From NCBI GenBank assembly GCA_965216135.1, contig CBDCFL010000022.1, positions 248,001-312,000 of the forward strand: DNA of 64,000 nucleotides. The letters are read 5' to 3'. This document shows, piece after piece, positions 44,366 to 53,836 of the stretch (its first letter is position 1; each line of letters opens with the position of its first letter). Under the pieces are notes generated by a model that was not told the origin of the DNA, ran no database searches, and worked only from the letters and a program-made list of their open reading frames with translations. This DNA comes from CBDCFL01 sp965216135 (GTDB lineage: Bacteria; Pseudomonadota; Alphaproteobacteria; Rhodobacterales; Rhodobacteraceae). The position numbers and the translations under genes were made by a program.

Positions 44366-45196
44366 ATGGACATGCACAAGGCAGAGCCGCGCATTGACTG
44401 GTCGGATTTGCCCAGGGTCTCTTATCGCGGCGGCCTGACGGGCTATTGCTGTGGCCAGGGCCCCGATCTGGTGCTGATCCATGGCGTTGGCCTCAGGGCC
44501 GAAGCCTGGGCGGGCGTTGTCCCGTATCTTGAGGACCATTTCACCCTGCACCTGATTGACCTGCCCGGGCATGGCCAAAGCCCGCGCGCCGCCAGCCGTG
44601 ACTTGTCTGCCTTCGCCGCACCATTTGAGCCGATGTTGGCCAGCCGCACCGGCGCAGCCTGTATCGCCGGGCATTCGATGGGTGCCAGGATTGCGATGGA
44701 ACTGGCCACGAATAATCCCAGCAAAATAGGGGCGATCGCCGCACTTAGCGCGGTCTTCCGGCGGGGTCCGGGCGCGGCGCGGGCGGTTCAGAGCCGCGCC
44801 GCTGCACTTGATGAGGGCGCGATTTCGGGCATCGAAGTCACGCTGCGCCGCTGGTTCGGTGACACTCCCGATGTCGACGCAATATCGGCCGCAACTGCAT
44901 GCGCGCGCTGGCTGAAGACAACTGAGGCCGCCGGATACGGCGACGCCTATCACGTATTCGCCCACGATGACGGGCCCACAGACGGGCAATTGCGAAGCAT
45001 CGGGTTACCGTCCCTGTTTCTGACCGGCAGCGGTGATCCCAACTCGACGCCTGCGATGTCGCACAGCTTGGCGGCAGTGGCTCCAAATTCAACGGCCATG
45101 GTGGTCAGCGGTGCCGCGCATATGATGCCGATGACCCACGCAACTGACGTGGGGGGTCATCTGCGCGAGTTTTTCTTAAGCGGGGCAACCACTTGA
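44366..45196 (+). CDS. Alpha/beta hydrolase
   Basis: A 276-residue cytosolic hydrolase. The oxyanion region VLIHGVGLRAEAW and the nucleophile elbow CIAGHSMGARIAMEL (Ser in GHSMG) are followed by the catalytic Asp context TGSGDPNS and His in VSGAAHMMPM. The start at 44366 (MDMHKAEPRIDW) is chosen; MHKAEP six bases on is an alternative. It overlaps the flavin reductase start by TTGA. In this operon it may open a lactone or ester made by the monooxygenase. Confidence 0.87.
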   Translation: MDMHKAEPRIDWSDLPRVSYRGGLTGYCCGQGPDLVLIHGVGLRAEAWAGVVPYLEDHFTLHLIDLPGHGQSPRAASRDLSAFAAPFEPMLASRTGAACIAGHSMGARIAMELATNNPSKIGAIAALSAVFRRGPGAARAVQSRAAALDEGAISGIEVTLRRWFGDTPDVDAISAATACARWLKTTEAAGYGDAYHVFAHDDGPTDGQLRSIGLPSLFLTGSGDPNSTPAMSHSLAAVAPNSTAMVVSGAAHMMPMTHATDVGGHLREFFLSGATT

Positions 45197-46113
45197 GCGG
45201 CGGCATTAACCCCAGCGACCTGCGCCGCGCCTTTGGGCGTTATATGACTGGCGTGAGCGTGGTCACGGCGCTGACGGCTGATCGCACACCAGTGGGCTTT
45301 ACCGCCAATTCTTTTTCGTCGGTATCGCTCGATCCGCCGCTTCTACTGGTCTGTCCGGGGCGGCATCTGGCGTCTTATCCGATATTCGAGCAAACCGGAC
45401 ATTTTGCCGTCTCTATTCTGGCAGAGGGCCAGGAGGTGACTGCAAACACATTTGCCACCGGAACCGGCGACCGGTTCGCCGGGATTTCCTGGCAGCCGGA
45501 TCAGAACGGCAACCCATTGATCGCGGGCCGCGTGGCCGGGTTTTCCTGCGCGGTTGAAAACCGCATGATCGCCGGGGATCATATGATCATGGTCGGGCGC
45601 GTGACCGGGTTTGACCAGGACGAAGCCTCGGGCCTTGGTTTTTACAATGCCGGGTATTTCAGCCTGCAGCAGGAGCGTCTGGCCGACGCCGCCGCGTCCA
45701 GGGAATTGCGAACCAGGGCAAGCATAATCCTGGAGGCCGACGGCACCATCATGGCCGGGCCGGACGGCGGCCTGCCGGGTGTCATGCTGGATGGGCGCGA
45801 CGGCGCGCGCACGGCGCTGACGGCGCACTTGTCGCGCCTTGGTATCGCGGCGCGGTTGGGACCAGTCTTTGCCATCTATGACACGCCGAATGATGGCAGT
45901 CGCCATATCGTGCTGCGCGGGCAGCTAATGGCACCGGCAAAGACCACCACGTCGGGCATGGTGGCAATTGACGACATCGGCGCGGTTGCCTTTGCCGACG
46001 AAGCGCTGGGGGATATGCTCGTGCGTTTCGCCGACGAATTTCGCAATCAATCCTTCGGGCTCTATATCGGCAGCGCCGATGCGGGCGAAGTTCACACGCT
46101 AAACGAGGAATAG
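45193..46113 (+). CDS. Flavin reductase family protein with C-terminal extension
   Basis: A 306-residue protein. Residues 1-165 are a flavin reductase-like split barrel (FGRYMTGVSVVTALTADRTP, VGFTANSFSSVSLDPPLLLV, AGDHMIMVGRV). Residues 170-306 form an extra domain not usual in short reductases (EADGTIMAGPDGGLPGVML, LGDMLVRFADEF). It should supply reduced flavin to the monooxygenase encoded next. The start is TTG overlapping the hydrolase stop. The extension could regulate activity or hold the partner, but its family is not recognised. Confidence 0.86.
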   Translation: MSGGINPSDLRRAFGRYMTGVSVVTALTADRTPVGFTANSFSSVSLDPPLLLVCPGRHLASYPIFEQTGHFAVSILAEGQEVTANTFATGTGDRFAGISWQPDQNGNPLIAGRVAGFSCAVENRMIAGDHMIMVGRVTGFDQDEASGLGFYNAGYFSLQQERLADAAASRELRTRASIILEADGTIMAGPDGGLPGVMLDGRDGARTALTAHLSRLGIAARLGPVFAIYDTPNDGSRHIVLRGQLMAPAKTTTSGMVAIDDIGAVAFADEALGDMLVRFADEFRNQSFGLYIGSADAGEVHTLNEE

Positions 46114-46115
46114 GC

Positions 46116-47150
46116 ATGGAATTTTCGCTATTCGCCCATATGGACCGGGCGCGGCCCGATCAGAGCCACCGCGCGCTGTATGACGATTTTCTGGACCTTG
46201 CAGTCCTGGCCGACCAAGGCGGCATGCGGGCAATCTGGACGGGTGAGCATCACGGCATGGATTTCACCATCTCACCCAATCCGTTCCTACCGCTGACCGA
46301 TGTGGCGCGCGTGACCGACAATTTGCGCCTGGGCACCGGTACCATTGTGGCGCCGTTCTGGCATCCGATCCGGCTGGCGGGCGAGGCGGCGATGGCCGAT
46401 GTCGTCACCCATGGCCGACTAGAACTGGGCATCGCGCGCGGGGCGTATTCGTATGAATACGAGCGCCTGATGCCGGGCCTTGATGCCTGGAACGCGGGCC
46501 AGCGGATGCGCGAAATCGCCCCTTTGTTGCGTCCGCTCTGGGCTGGCGATTGCGCCCATGAAGGTGAGTTTTTCAACTTTCCCGCAACCACCTCATCACC
46601 CCTGCCGATCCAGGCAAACGGCCCGCCGATCTGGATTGCCGCGCGCGATCCCAACTCTCATGCGTTCGCGGTCGAGAATGATTTCAACGTGCAGGTCACG
46701 CCACTCTGGCAGGGAGGTGCAGAAATTGAAAGCCTGATGGAACGCTTCGATGCCGCCTGCGCGGATGCGGGCGGCAAGCGGCCCAAGATCATGCTGTTGC
46801 ACCATTCCTTTGTCGGCAAGGACGACGATGATTGCGATCTGGCAGCGCAGGAGCTTAGCCGGTTCTATTGTTATTTTGGGGCGTGGTTTCAGAACAAGCG
46901 ACCGGTGGCGAAGGGCCGGATCGCGGAGCTGAGCGCCGACGAGATGGCCGCCAATGCGCTGATGGCGCCCGCTAGTTTGCGGCGCGATCTGACGATTGGA
47001 ACCAGCCGCCAGGTAATCGACCGGCTGAAGGGTTACGAAGACCTCGGCTATGACGAATTTTCCTTCTGGATCGACAGCGGCATGGATCACGCCCGCAAGC
47101 GTGCTTCGCTGCAACGATTTATCGGCGATGTCATGCCGGCTTTTGCCTAA
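46116..47150 (+). CDS. LLM class flavin-dependent monooxygenase
   Basis: A 344-residue bacterial luciferase-like TIM-barrel protein. It begins MEFSLFAHMDRARPDQSHRA and has GMRAIWTGEHHGMDFTISPN, with the active-site His region, and LRLGTGTIVAPFWHPIRLAG. It ends with the conserved segment IGTSRQVIDRLKGYEDLGYD. It probably uses reduced FMN from the adjacent reductase to oxygenate an organic substrate. It lies 2 bp after that gene and 11 bp before the aldehyde dehydrogenase gene. The substrate is not predictable. Confidence 0.92.
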   Translation: MEFSLFAHMDRARPDQSHRALYDDFLDLAVLADQGGMRAIWTGEHHGMDFTISPNPFLPLTDVARVTDNLRLGTGTIVAPFWHPIRLAGEAAMADVVTHGRLELGIARGAYSYEYERLMPGLDAWNAGQRMREIAPLLRPLWAGDCAHEGEFFNFPATTSSPLPIQANGPPIWIAARDPNSHAFAVENDFNVQVTPLWQGGAEIESLMERFDAACADAGGKRPKIMLLHHSFVGKDDDDCDLAAQELSRFYCYFGAWFQNKRPVAKGRIAELSADEMAANALMAPASLRRDLTIGTSRQVIDRLKGYEDLGYDEFSFWIDSGMDHARKRASLQRFIGDVMPAFA

Positions 47151-47161
47151 AGGAACTTAGG

Positions 47162-48631
47162 ATGCCGCATTATCCGATCTATATCGCCGGCGCGTTTTCT
47201 GACGGAACTGCAGGCACCATGGAAACCATCAATCCGGCCACCGGTGCGACCTGGGCGACGTTTGATTGCGCGAATGCGGGCGATGTCGATCGCGCGGTGG
47301 CGGCTGCAAAGGCAGCACTTGATGATCCCGCATGGCGCGACATGACCCAGACAGCGCGCGGCAAATTGCTCTATCGGCTGGCCGATCTGGTCGCAGAAAA
47401 TGCCGAACTTCTGGGCAGGCTGGAGACGACAGACAGCGGCAAACTGGCCACCGAGACCATGGCGCAAACTGGTTATGTTGCTGATTATTATTGTTATTAT
47501 GCGGGCCTGGCGGACAAGATCGAGGGCGCGGTTCTGCCGATCGACAAGCCGGACCTGCACGTGTTCACCACGCGTATGCCAATTGGAGTGGTGGCCGCCA
47601 TCGTGCCGTGGAATGCGCAGATGTTTCTGGCCGCAACCAAAATTGCGCCCGCGCTGGCCGCCGGTTGCGCGATCATCGTGAAAGCCTCGGAAATCGCGCC
47701 GGTGCCGATGCTGGAGTTTGCCCGGCTGATCGACAAGGCGGGGTTTCCCGATGGCGTGGTTTCGGTGATCACCGGGGACGCGGAAAACTGCGCCATCCCG
47801 CTGACACGGCACCGCGATGTGGACCGTATCGCCTTTACCGGCGGACCGGAAACCGCGCGCCATGTGGTGCGCAATTCGGCGGAAAACTTCGCGGTGACGA
47901 CGTTGGAGCTTGGCGGAAAATCCCCGATACTGGTCTTTGACGATGCCGATCTGGAGGCAGCGGCCAACGGTTTGATCGCCGGTAATTTCGGGGCGTCAGG
48001 GCAATCCTGCGTCGCGGGAACGCGCGGTTTTGTCCAGCGCGGCATTTACGATGCACTGGTGGCGCGCATTGCTGATAAATCCCGCGGCCTTGTCGTCGGC
48101 GATCCGCAGGATGCGGCCACTCATCTGGGTCCGCTGTGCACGCTGGCCCAGGTCGACCGCATCGAGGCGACGCTGGCCCAAGCGGTTGCGCAGGGGGCCG
48201 CCATCCCTTTTGGCGGGGCGCGGGCCGGGGGCACCAGCGGGCATTATTTTCAACCCACCCTGGTTGAATGCAAATCCGCGGATACCGAAACGCTGAAAGT
48301 GGAGATGTTTGGTCCGGTGATGTCGCTCTTGCCGTTTGAAACCGAGCAACAGGCGATCGATTTGGCCAATGACAGCGACTTTGGCTTGGGATCAGGTGTG
48401 TTCACCCAAAATCTGGCCCGCGCGCATCGCGTCTCGGGCCGCCTGAGAAGCGGGATAACCTGGGTCAATACCTATCGCGCCATCTCGCCGATCGCGCCTT
48501 TTGGCGGGTTCAATCGGTCCGGCTATGGGCGCGAGGCGGGAACCGAGGCGATCCTGGATTATACCCGCACCAAAACCACCTGGATCAGCACCGCCGAGAC
48601 GCCCATGGCCAACCCGTTCGTGATGCGGTGA
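47162..48631 (+). CDS. Aldehyde dehydrogenase family protein
   Basis: A 489-residue NAD(P)-dependent enzyme. Catalytic Cys283 lies in FGASGQSCVAGTRGFV and Glu249 in TLELGGKSPILVFDD; the cofactor motif RIAFTGGPETARHVV and the C-terminal APFGGFNRSGYGREAGTEA are intact. The sequence resembles betaine/semialdehyde-type dehydrogenases. An AAAGGA box precedes the ATG. As the last gene of the operon it probably oxidises the aldehyde released by the preceding enzymes. Confidence 0.93.
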   Translation: MPHYPIYIAGAFSDGTAGTMETINPATGATWATFDCANAGDVDRAVAAAKAALDDPAWRDMTQTARGKLLYRLADLVAENAELLGRLETTDSGKLATETMAQTGYVADYYCYYAGLADKIEGAVLPIDKPDLHVFTTRMPIGVVAAIVPWNAQMFLAATKIAPALAAGCAIIVKASEIAPVPMLEFARLIDKAGFPDGVVSVITGDAENCAIPLTRHRDVDRIAFTGGPETARHVVRNSAENFAVTTLELGGKSPILVFDDADLEAAANGLIAGNFGASGQSCVAGTRGFVQRGIYDALVARIADKSRGLVVGDPQDAATHLGPLCTLAQVDRIEATLAQAVAQGAAIPFGGARAGGTSGHYFQPTLVECKSADTETLKVEMFGPVMSLLPFETEQQAIDLANDSDFGLGSGVFTQNLARAHRVSGRLRSGITWVNTYRAISPIAPFGGFNRSGYGREAGTEAILDYTRTKTTWISTAETPMANPFVMR

Positions 48632-48725
48632 TTGTGCCCAAATGGTGCGCTCATCGTTCCTGCCGGTCCTTCTTCACTTGCCCAAGCGATGAGCAACCGT
48701 CAGGGAGACAAGAGCGCCCGCGGAC

Positions 48726-49484
48726 TCAAAACCCAAGTGTAACACCCTCATCTTCCAGTGTTTTTCGTAATCCAGAGGCAATCTCCAGTGCCCCGGCGGT
48801 ATCGCCGTGCACGCAGATTGTGTCGATGCGGGTCTTGATGTGCTTGCCGCTCTCGGTGATGATCGCGCCCTGGCGCACCATCTCCAATATACGGCACACG
48901 GCGTGTTCGGCGTCGTGAATGACCGCGCCGGGCAGACTGCGATCCACCAATGTAGCGTCGTCATCATAGGCGCGATCGGCGAATATCTCGCCCGCCCAGT
49001 TACAGCCCAGTGCCTCGACCGCCGCCTGCTGGGCGGTTTCCGCCAGCACGAAAACCACGATATCGGGATCGACCGACAGCGCCGCCTCATAGGCGGCTTT
49101 GGCCATTTCGACATCTTCTGAGGTCATATTGCCGAGCGCGCCATGCACTTTGATGTGGCGCACAATCCCGCCCACCGACCTGGCCAGGGCGATGGCGGCC
49201 CCCAACTGGTAGCGGATCAGATTTTGCAGGCTGGCAGGCGGGATTTTCATCCTTTGACGGCCAAACCCCTGCAGATCGGCAAAGCCGGGGTGACAGCCGA
49301 TATTGACGCCGTTTTTCACCGCCTCGGCCATGGTGGCGGCCATGACATCCCAGTCACCGGCATGAAATCCGCAGGCGATATTGGCCGACGTCACAACCTT
49401 CAGCAGCGCTGCGTCATTGCCCATTTTCCAGGGGCCGAAACTTTCGCCCATATCGGCGTTCAGATCAACCTTGAGCGTCATCAA
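48726..49484 (-). CDS. pxpA: 5-oxoprolinase subunit A (LamB/YcsF)
   Basis: A 252-residue protein with the LamB/YcsF signature DLNADMGESFGPWKMGND and ANIACGFHAGDWDVMAATM. With PxpB and PxpC it opens 5-oxoproline to glutamate using ATP, removing a damage product of glutamine and glutamate. The start overlaps the pxpC stop (ATGA). Metal-like His/Asp residues (VNIGCHPGF, HIKVHGALGNM) are present. It is the last gene of the pxpBCA operon. Confidence 0.95.
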   Translation of the reverse strand: MMTLKVDLNADMGESFGPWKMGNDAALLKVVTSANIACGFHAGDWDVMAATMAEAVKNGVNIGCHPGFADLQGFGRQRMKIPPASLQNLIRYQLGAAIALARSVGGIVRHIKVHGALGNMTSEDVEMAKAAYEAALSVDPDIVVFVLAETAQQAAVEALGCNWAGEIFADRAYDDDATLVDRSLPGAVIHDAEHAVCRILEMVRQGAIITESGKHIKTRIDTICVHGDTAGALEIASGLRKTLEDEGVTLGF

Positions 49485-50500
49485 TCGGTCTCCGCTTCGG
49501 TGTCACCTGTGATTGCACCGCTGATCAGTTGATAGGACAGCAGATCGCTAATGTCTTGCACATCACGTATCAATGGCGTGCACTGACCGGGCAGGTTGGC
49601 TAGATGCTGTCTATAGGCCTTGTGTGCTGCGAGCGCCTGGTCAAGCGAGATCAGCGAGAAGCGCAGCGTTTCACCGGGTTGCGTTTGCGCCACGCGCGGC
49701 AGATTAGCGGGAATGACGGTGCCAATCCTGGGATACCCACCGGTCGTCTGACATTCAGACATCAGCACATATGGATTGCCGTCGCCGGTGACCTGAATAT
49801 CGCCCGGCACGATCACCTCGGACAATATGTTCAGCCCGCCGGGCGCCTGAAATCCACCGCTGTCGCTGATCAGCCTGACGCCCATGCGGTTGGCGCGCGC
49901 GTCGCGGGCGAAAGATGTCGCCTGAAACCGGTCAAGCTGATCAGCGAAAAGTGCGGTCTGCAAGCTGGGCACAAAACGCAGAGTGCCACCGCCGAACCTG
50001 TCCGCCGGGGCCAGCGCCAATCCGGTCGGCCCGCCGCCATCTGCGCCAATCGGCAGTTCTGTGCCGGGCGCAATTGGCCCGCCTAGCCCGGCCGCCAGAT
50101 GGCTTGAACGGGCGCCATGACGAAGCGGCGCGTCGATTCCCCCGCCGACATGCAGATAGCCGTAGGTACCCGATTGCACGGCACCGATGGTCAGCACCTG
50201 CCCCGGTTCAAAGGCGTGGCTGGCGTTCCAGATCATCGGCTTTCCGTCAACGTCCGCGCGCATCGGTGCGCCCGTCAGGGCGATACGGGCTGGCGCAGTG
50301 ACCTCAAATTGACCGCCCGTTCCGGCCATCTCAAGGACCGCCAGATCGCCGCTCTGGCCCAACAGCGCCGCACCTTCCACCAGTGCGGTCGCATCCGCCG
50401 CGCCGCCTCGCGACAAACCACACGCAAGATAGCCGGACCGTCCCTGATCTTGTAGGCTGACGCCCGGCCCGGCCTTGTGAATGATCAGGCGGGCGCTCAC
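49481..50500 (-). CDS. pxpC: 5-oxoprolinase subunit C (biotin-dependent carboxyltransferase/KipA type)
   Basis: A 339-residue protein. It begins HKAGPGVSLQDQGRSGYLAC and includes GYLHVGGGIDAPLRHGARSS and the conserved MSECQTTGGYPRIGTVI, all typical of the KipA/PxpC family. It works in complex with PxpB. The stop and start overlap both neighbours by 4 nt, so expression is coupled. Confidence 0.94.
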   Translation of the reverse strand: MSARLIIHKAGPGVSLQDQGRSGYLACGLSRGGAADATALVEGAALLGQSGDLAVLEMAGTGGQFEVTAPARIALTGAPMRADVDGKPMIWNASHAFEPGQVLTIGAVQSGTYGYLHVGGGIDAPLRHGARSSHLAAGLGGPIAPGTELPIGADGGGPTGLALAPADRFGGGTLRFVPSLQTALFADQLDRFQATSFARDARANRMGVRLISDSGGFQAPGGLNILSEVIVPGDIQVTGDGNPYVLMSECQTTGGYPRIGTVIPANLPRVAQTQPGETLRFSLISLDQALAAHKAYRQHLANLPGQCTPLIRDVQDISDLLSYQLISGAITGDTEAETD

Positions 50501-51255
50501 GCGATCACCTCGCTGGTGGCACCGCCATCGGGCCCCTCAGCGCGTGCATGGTTCAGAGCCTCGGGCGAAATCGACTGAAAGGTGATCTCATCGCCGGGAC
50601 GCAGAACAAAGGGCACCTCGCTGTCGGGGCGAAACAAGCGGAACGCGGTTTGCCCGATATGTAGCCAGCCGGTTGGCGCGGTGACCGAAAACAGCACCAG
50701 CTGCCGGATCGCCACGATCAGCGCGCCTTCGGGCACGCGGGGGTTCAGCTCTTTCTGACGCGGAATGTCCCAGATCGCGGGCAACGGGCCGAGATAGGGC
50801 TGCCCCGGCGCAAAACCGATGGTCTGCACGCGAACTGGTGCTGCTGTCAGCGATGCGATGGCAGCGGCGAGATCCAGGCCCGCCGCATGCGCCGCATCGC
50901 CCAGCTGTGGGCCAAGCGTGGTGCCAAAAACCGCCGGCACGCGCCACAACCTGCGCGCCTGCGGCAAGGGTGCCTGATACCAGTCCCGGTCCGCCAGCAA
51001 GTCAGAAAGCCTGCTTCGCAGCATCTCGTGGGTTAGATGCAGCGGGTCGAACTTTACGAATGCCGAAACCAGAGATGTCGAAGTTTCCTCTACCCCGTCG
51101 GGTACATCACCATCCAGCGCGGCGCGAAAAGCCAGCGCAGCTCGGTTGGCCGGTTCGGACAAGGCGTCGCCGAAGCTGACCAGCATTGCGTCGATGCCAA
51201 CGGTGCGGATGGCGGGCCACTGTGCAGGAGATGGTTCAACGTTAAACGAAGTCAT
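50497..51255 (-). CDS. pxpB: 5-oxoprolinase subunit B (KipI type)
   Basis: A 252-residue protein with the allophanate hydrolase subunit 1 fold. The hallmark GFAPGQPYLGPLPAIWDIPR and the ending GWLHIGQTAFRLFRPDSEVP are clear. It forms the PxpBC subcomplex and is the first gene of the operon. A class II aldolase gene lies 24 bp upstream on the same strand and may be co-transcribed. Confidence 0.94.
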   Translation of the reverse strand: MTSFNVEPSPAQWPAIRTVGIDAMLVSFGDALSEPANRAALAFRAALDGDVPDGVEETSTSLVSAFVKFDPLHLTHEMLRSRLSDLLADRDWYQAPLPQARRLWRVPAVFGTTLGPQLGDAAHAAGLDLAAAIASLTAAPVRVQTIGFAPGQPYLGPLPAIWDIPRQKELNPRVPEGALIVAIRQLVLFSVTAPTGWLHIGQTAFRLFRPDSEVPFVLRPGDEITFQSISPEALNHARAEGPDGGATSEVIA

Positions 51256-51279
51256 CTGTCAGGCTCTGCCGGGCAACCA

Positions 51280-52044
51280 TCAACTCGCGTAACCCGACCC
51301 CTCATCATCCAGAATGGCCTTCAACTCGCTCAGATGGCAATCGGCCTGTTGGGGGTAATCTTCCAGTTCGCGGGCAGTTTTTTCGGCAATCTCGTGCGAC
51401 AGAACCCGCAAGCGTTGGCCGGTCTGCAGGGAGCGGATATAGGTTTCCGCCGCACGCTCGAAATAATAGAGCCGGTTGAAGGTGTCGGCCGCGCTGATGC
51501 CCAGCACCATCACGCCGTGATTGCCCATGATCATAACCTTGATCTTAGGGTCGGCCAGCATCGCGGCGCAACGCGCGCCCTCTTCTTCAAACGCCAGCCC
51601 GGCAAAGCCGTCGTCGATGACAATGCGGTTGTAAAATGTTGCGGTATTCTGGTCGATGGGTGGCAAGTTGCTATCGGCCAGGCAGGCCAGCACGGTCGCG
51701 TGGATCGAATGGACGTGCATCGCGCAGCGGTGATGCGGGCAGGCCCGGTGGATCGCGCCATGCAGCCCCCAGGCGGTTGGATCGGGTGCGCCGGGGCGGG
51801 TCAGCGTTTCCGGGTCATTGGCATCCAAAAGCAAGAGATCAGACGCCTTGATCCGCGAAAAATGCACCTGATTGGGGTTGATTAGGAATTTGGTGCCGTC
51901 ATCGCTGACTGACAGGCTGAAATGATTGGCCACGGCCTCGTGCATATTCAGCCGCGCGGTCCAGCGAAAGGCGGCAGCCAGATCGACGCGCGCGGGCCAA
52001 TGTTCGATATTGGCTATGTTTTCGGGAACTGCATGCAGGGCCAT
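51280..52044 (-). CDS. Class II aldolase/adducin family protein
   Basis: A 254-residue zinc-dependent aldolase-fold protein. Metal-ligand histidines are visible in CAMHVHSIHATVLAC and the second site in IMGNHGVMVLG. The adducin head fold spans the whole length. Family members act on sugar phosphates or on other carbonyls, and the substrate is not clear. Its position 24 bp before pxpB suggests a shared transcript, although a link to 5-oxoproline is not established. Confidence 0.9.
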   Translation of the reverse strand: MALHAVPENIANIEHWPARVDLAAAFRWTARLNMHEAVANHFSLSVSDDGTKFLINPNQVHFSRIKASDLLLLDANDPETLTRPGAPDPTAWGLHGAIHRACPHHRCAMHVHSIHATVLACLADSNLPPIDQNTATFYNRIVIDDGFAGLAFEEEGARCAAMLADPKIKVMIMGNHGVMVLGISAADTFNRLYYFERAAETYIRSLQTGQRLRVLSHEIAEKTARELEDYPQQADCHLSELKAILDDEGSGYAS

Positions 52045-52671
52045 AAGCGGCCTCCGTTTCGGTCCATGTTAGCGCAATGCTTGCATCAGCGTGCGGTTTT
52101 GCGCAACTGCAACCGCAATAATGGTCGCCTGCGTCCCTAGACAGCTAACCCCCGGAACGCCGGATAATCCGCATACCGCTTTCGATGCGTATCCGGCGCT
52201 TCGGCTGGCTCGGCCCCGGCTTTCAGCAATGTGCCCCTTGGCGCGATGTAACTGTCGACGCGGCGCAGCGGGGTTTCGCGCCAGACCAGATTGAATGCCG
52301 CCAGTTTGGGAAAAAACCAGATCTCCGAATACGGCAGATGGTCGTGCATCCACCAGGCCAGATCACGCCAATCGCGCCCCTTGTCATATTGGTCGGTAAA
52401 CCAGGGGATGACGATCGACGCGCCGGCAATCGGGTCGCCCGCGCGGTCCCAGATGTGGCATTCCAGCGGATTGTCATTGCGGGCGCAATTCAGGCGGTTT
52501 TCGTTGCCGAACCGGTTCAGAGTGGGCGAACGATAGCCGGATCGGACGGCTACCCGGCCGAAGGTTTCTTCAAGCGGATCAAGCAGTTCGGTGCAAAACG
52601 CCCGGCCGTGGGCGATCGCCCGGTCGGGATCGTCCGGGATATTCTGCAAGCCATACATATTGGCGATCTCA

Positions 52672-53836
52672 TACCACCGAGCGGAATGCCTGACTCACGT
52701 TGGGGATTCCCAAGCGGTCCGATCTCTGACTCAATGTGGTGAACCAATGAGGTTCGCCATGGCAGCGCCTATCGACTTACGGAACGATTTTGACAGCGTC
52801 TCACTGCGGCGCCTCGCGAAGAGGACCAGGGACGCGACCCAGAGCCGTCGTCTGCTGGCGTTGGCCGAGGTCTACGATGGTGGCAGCAGGACGGATGCGT
52901 CGCGGATCGGCGGCGTCGGTCTGCAGATCATTCGCGACTGGGTGCTGCGCTTCAACGCCCGCGGACCGGACGGGCTGGTCGATGGGAAGTCACCGGGCGC
53001 ACCCTCGAAGCTCAACGCCGATCACCGCCGCGCACTGGCGGAGGTTGTTGAGGCCGGCCCGGTCCCGGCGGTGGACGGCGTCGTGCGCTGGCGGCGCAAG
53101 GACCTGGCGCGGTGGCTCTTGGAGACGTTCGCCATCTCGCTCGACGAGACCACGGTCGGGCGCGAGTTGAAGGCGCTCGGCTTCGCCAAGATCTCGGCGC
53201 GGCCGCGCCACTACGCGCAAAACGAGCTGGCCGTCGAGGCTTTTAAAAAAAACTTCCCCGCCGAACTGGCGAAGATCCGGGCGAGGCTCCCGAAAGGCGT
53301 CGAGATAGAGCTGTGGTGGCAAGATGAAGCCCGCATCGGCCAGAAGAATAAGCTCACACGCCGATGGGCCAGACGTGGCACGCGCCCGCGGGCGCCCCGC
53401 GACCAGCGCACCGAATGGGCCTATATCTTCGGCGCGATCTGTCCCGCGAAGGGGAAAGGTGCCGGGCTGGTCATGCCCTGGTGCGACACCGACGCCATGG
53501 CGGCGCACCTCATCGAGATCAGTGCCGCCGTCGATCCCGGCGCCCATGCGGTGCTGATCGTCGATCAGGCCGGTTGGCACTTGACGCCCAAGCTGGCGAT
53601 CCCCGACAACATCACCGTCCTGGCGCTGCCGCCACGATCGCCCGAGTTGAACCCGGTGGAGAATGTCTGGCAATTCATGCGCGACAACTGGTTGTCGAAC
53701 CGGATCTTCAAATCCTACGAAGACATCGTCGCGCTGTGCTGCCAAGCCTGGAACAACCTCATCGACCAACCATGGAAGATCATGTCCCTCGGCATGCGCA
53801 AATGGGCGCATGGGTTCTGATCAATGACCGTTGGTA
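52672..53836 (+). mobile_element. IS630-like element, subgroup C, complete
   Basis: A 1165-bp element with tips TACCACCGAGCGG (left) and CCGTTGGTA (right). TCA lies outside both ends (52669-52671 and 53837-53839). The sister copy is at 26494-27676. The transposase is intact, so this may be the active copy of the subgroup. Confidence 0.93.
52759..53820 (+). CDS. IS630-like transposase, subgroup C, intact
   Basis: A 353-residue transposase. The start MAAPIDLRNDFDSVSLRRLA matches the subgroup A start in spacing; an ATG 12 bp earlier is also open. The helix-turn-helix region is SRIGGVGLQIIRDWVLRFNA. The DDE motifs are ELWWQDEARIGQK, VLIVDQAGWHL and RSPELNPVENVWQFM. The eight-A run (53245-53252) is in frame. 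The stop is a normal TGA after HGF. Confidence 0.92.
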   Translation: MAAPIDLRNDFDSVSLRRLAKRTRDATQSRRLLALAEVYDGGSRTDASRIGGVGLQIIRDWVLRFNARGPDGLVDGKSPGAPSKLNADHRRALAEVVEAGPVPAVDGVVRWRRKDLARWLLETFAISLDETTVGRELKALGFAKISARPRHYAQNELAVEAFKKNFPAELAKIRARLPKGVEIELWWQDEARIGQKNKLTRRWARRGTRPRAPRDQRTEWAYIFGAICPAKGKGAGLVMPWCDTDAMAAHLIEISAAVDPGAHAVLIVDQAGWHLTPKLAIPDNITVLALPPRSPELNPVENVWQFMRDNWLSNRIFKSYEDIVALCCQAWNNLIDQPWKIMSLGMRKWAHGF

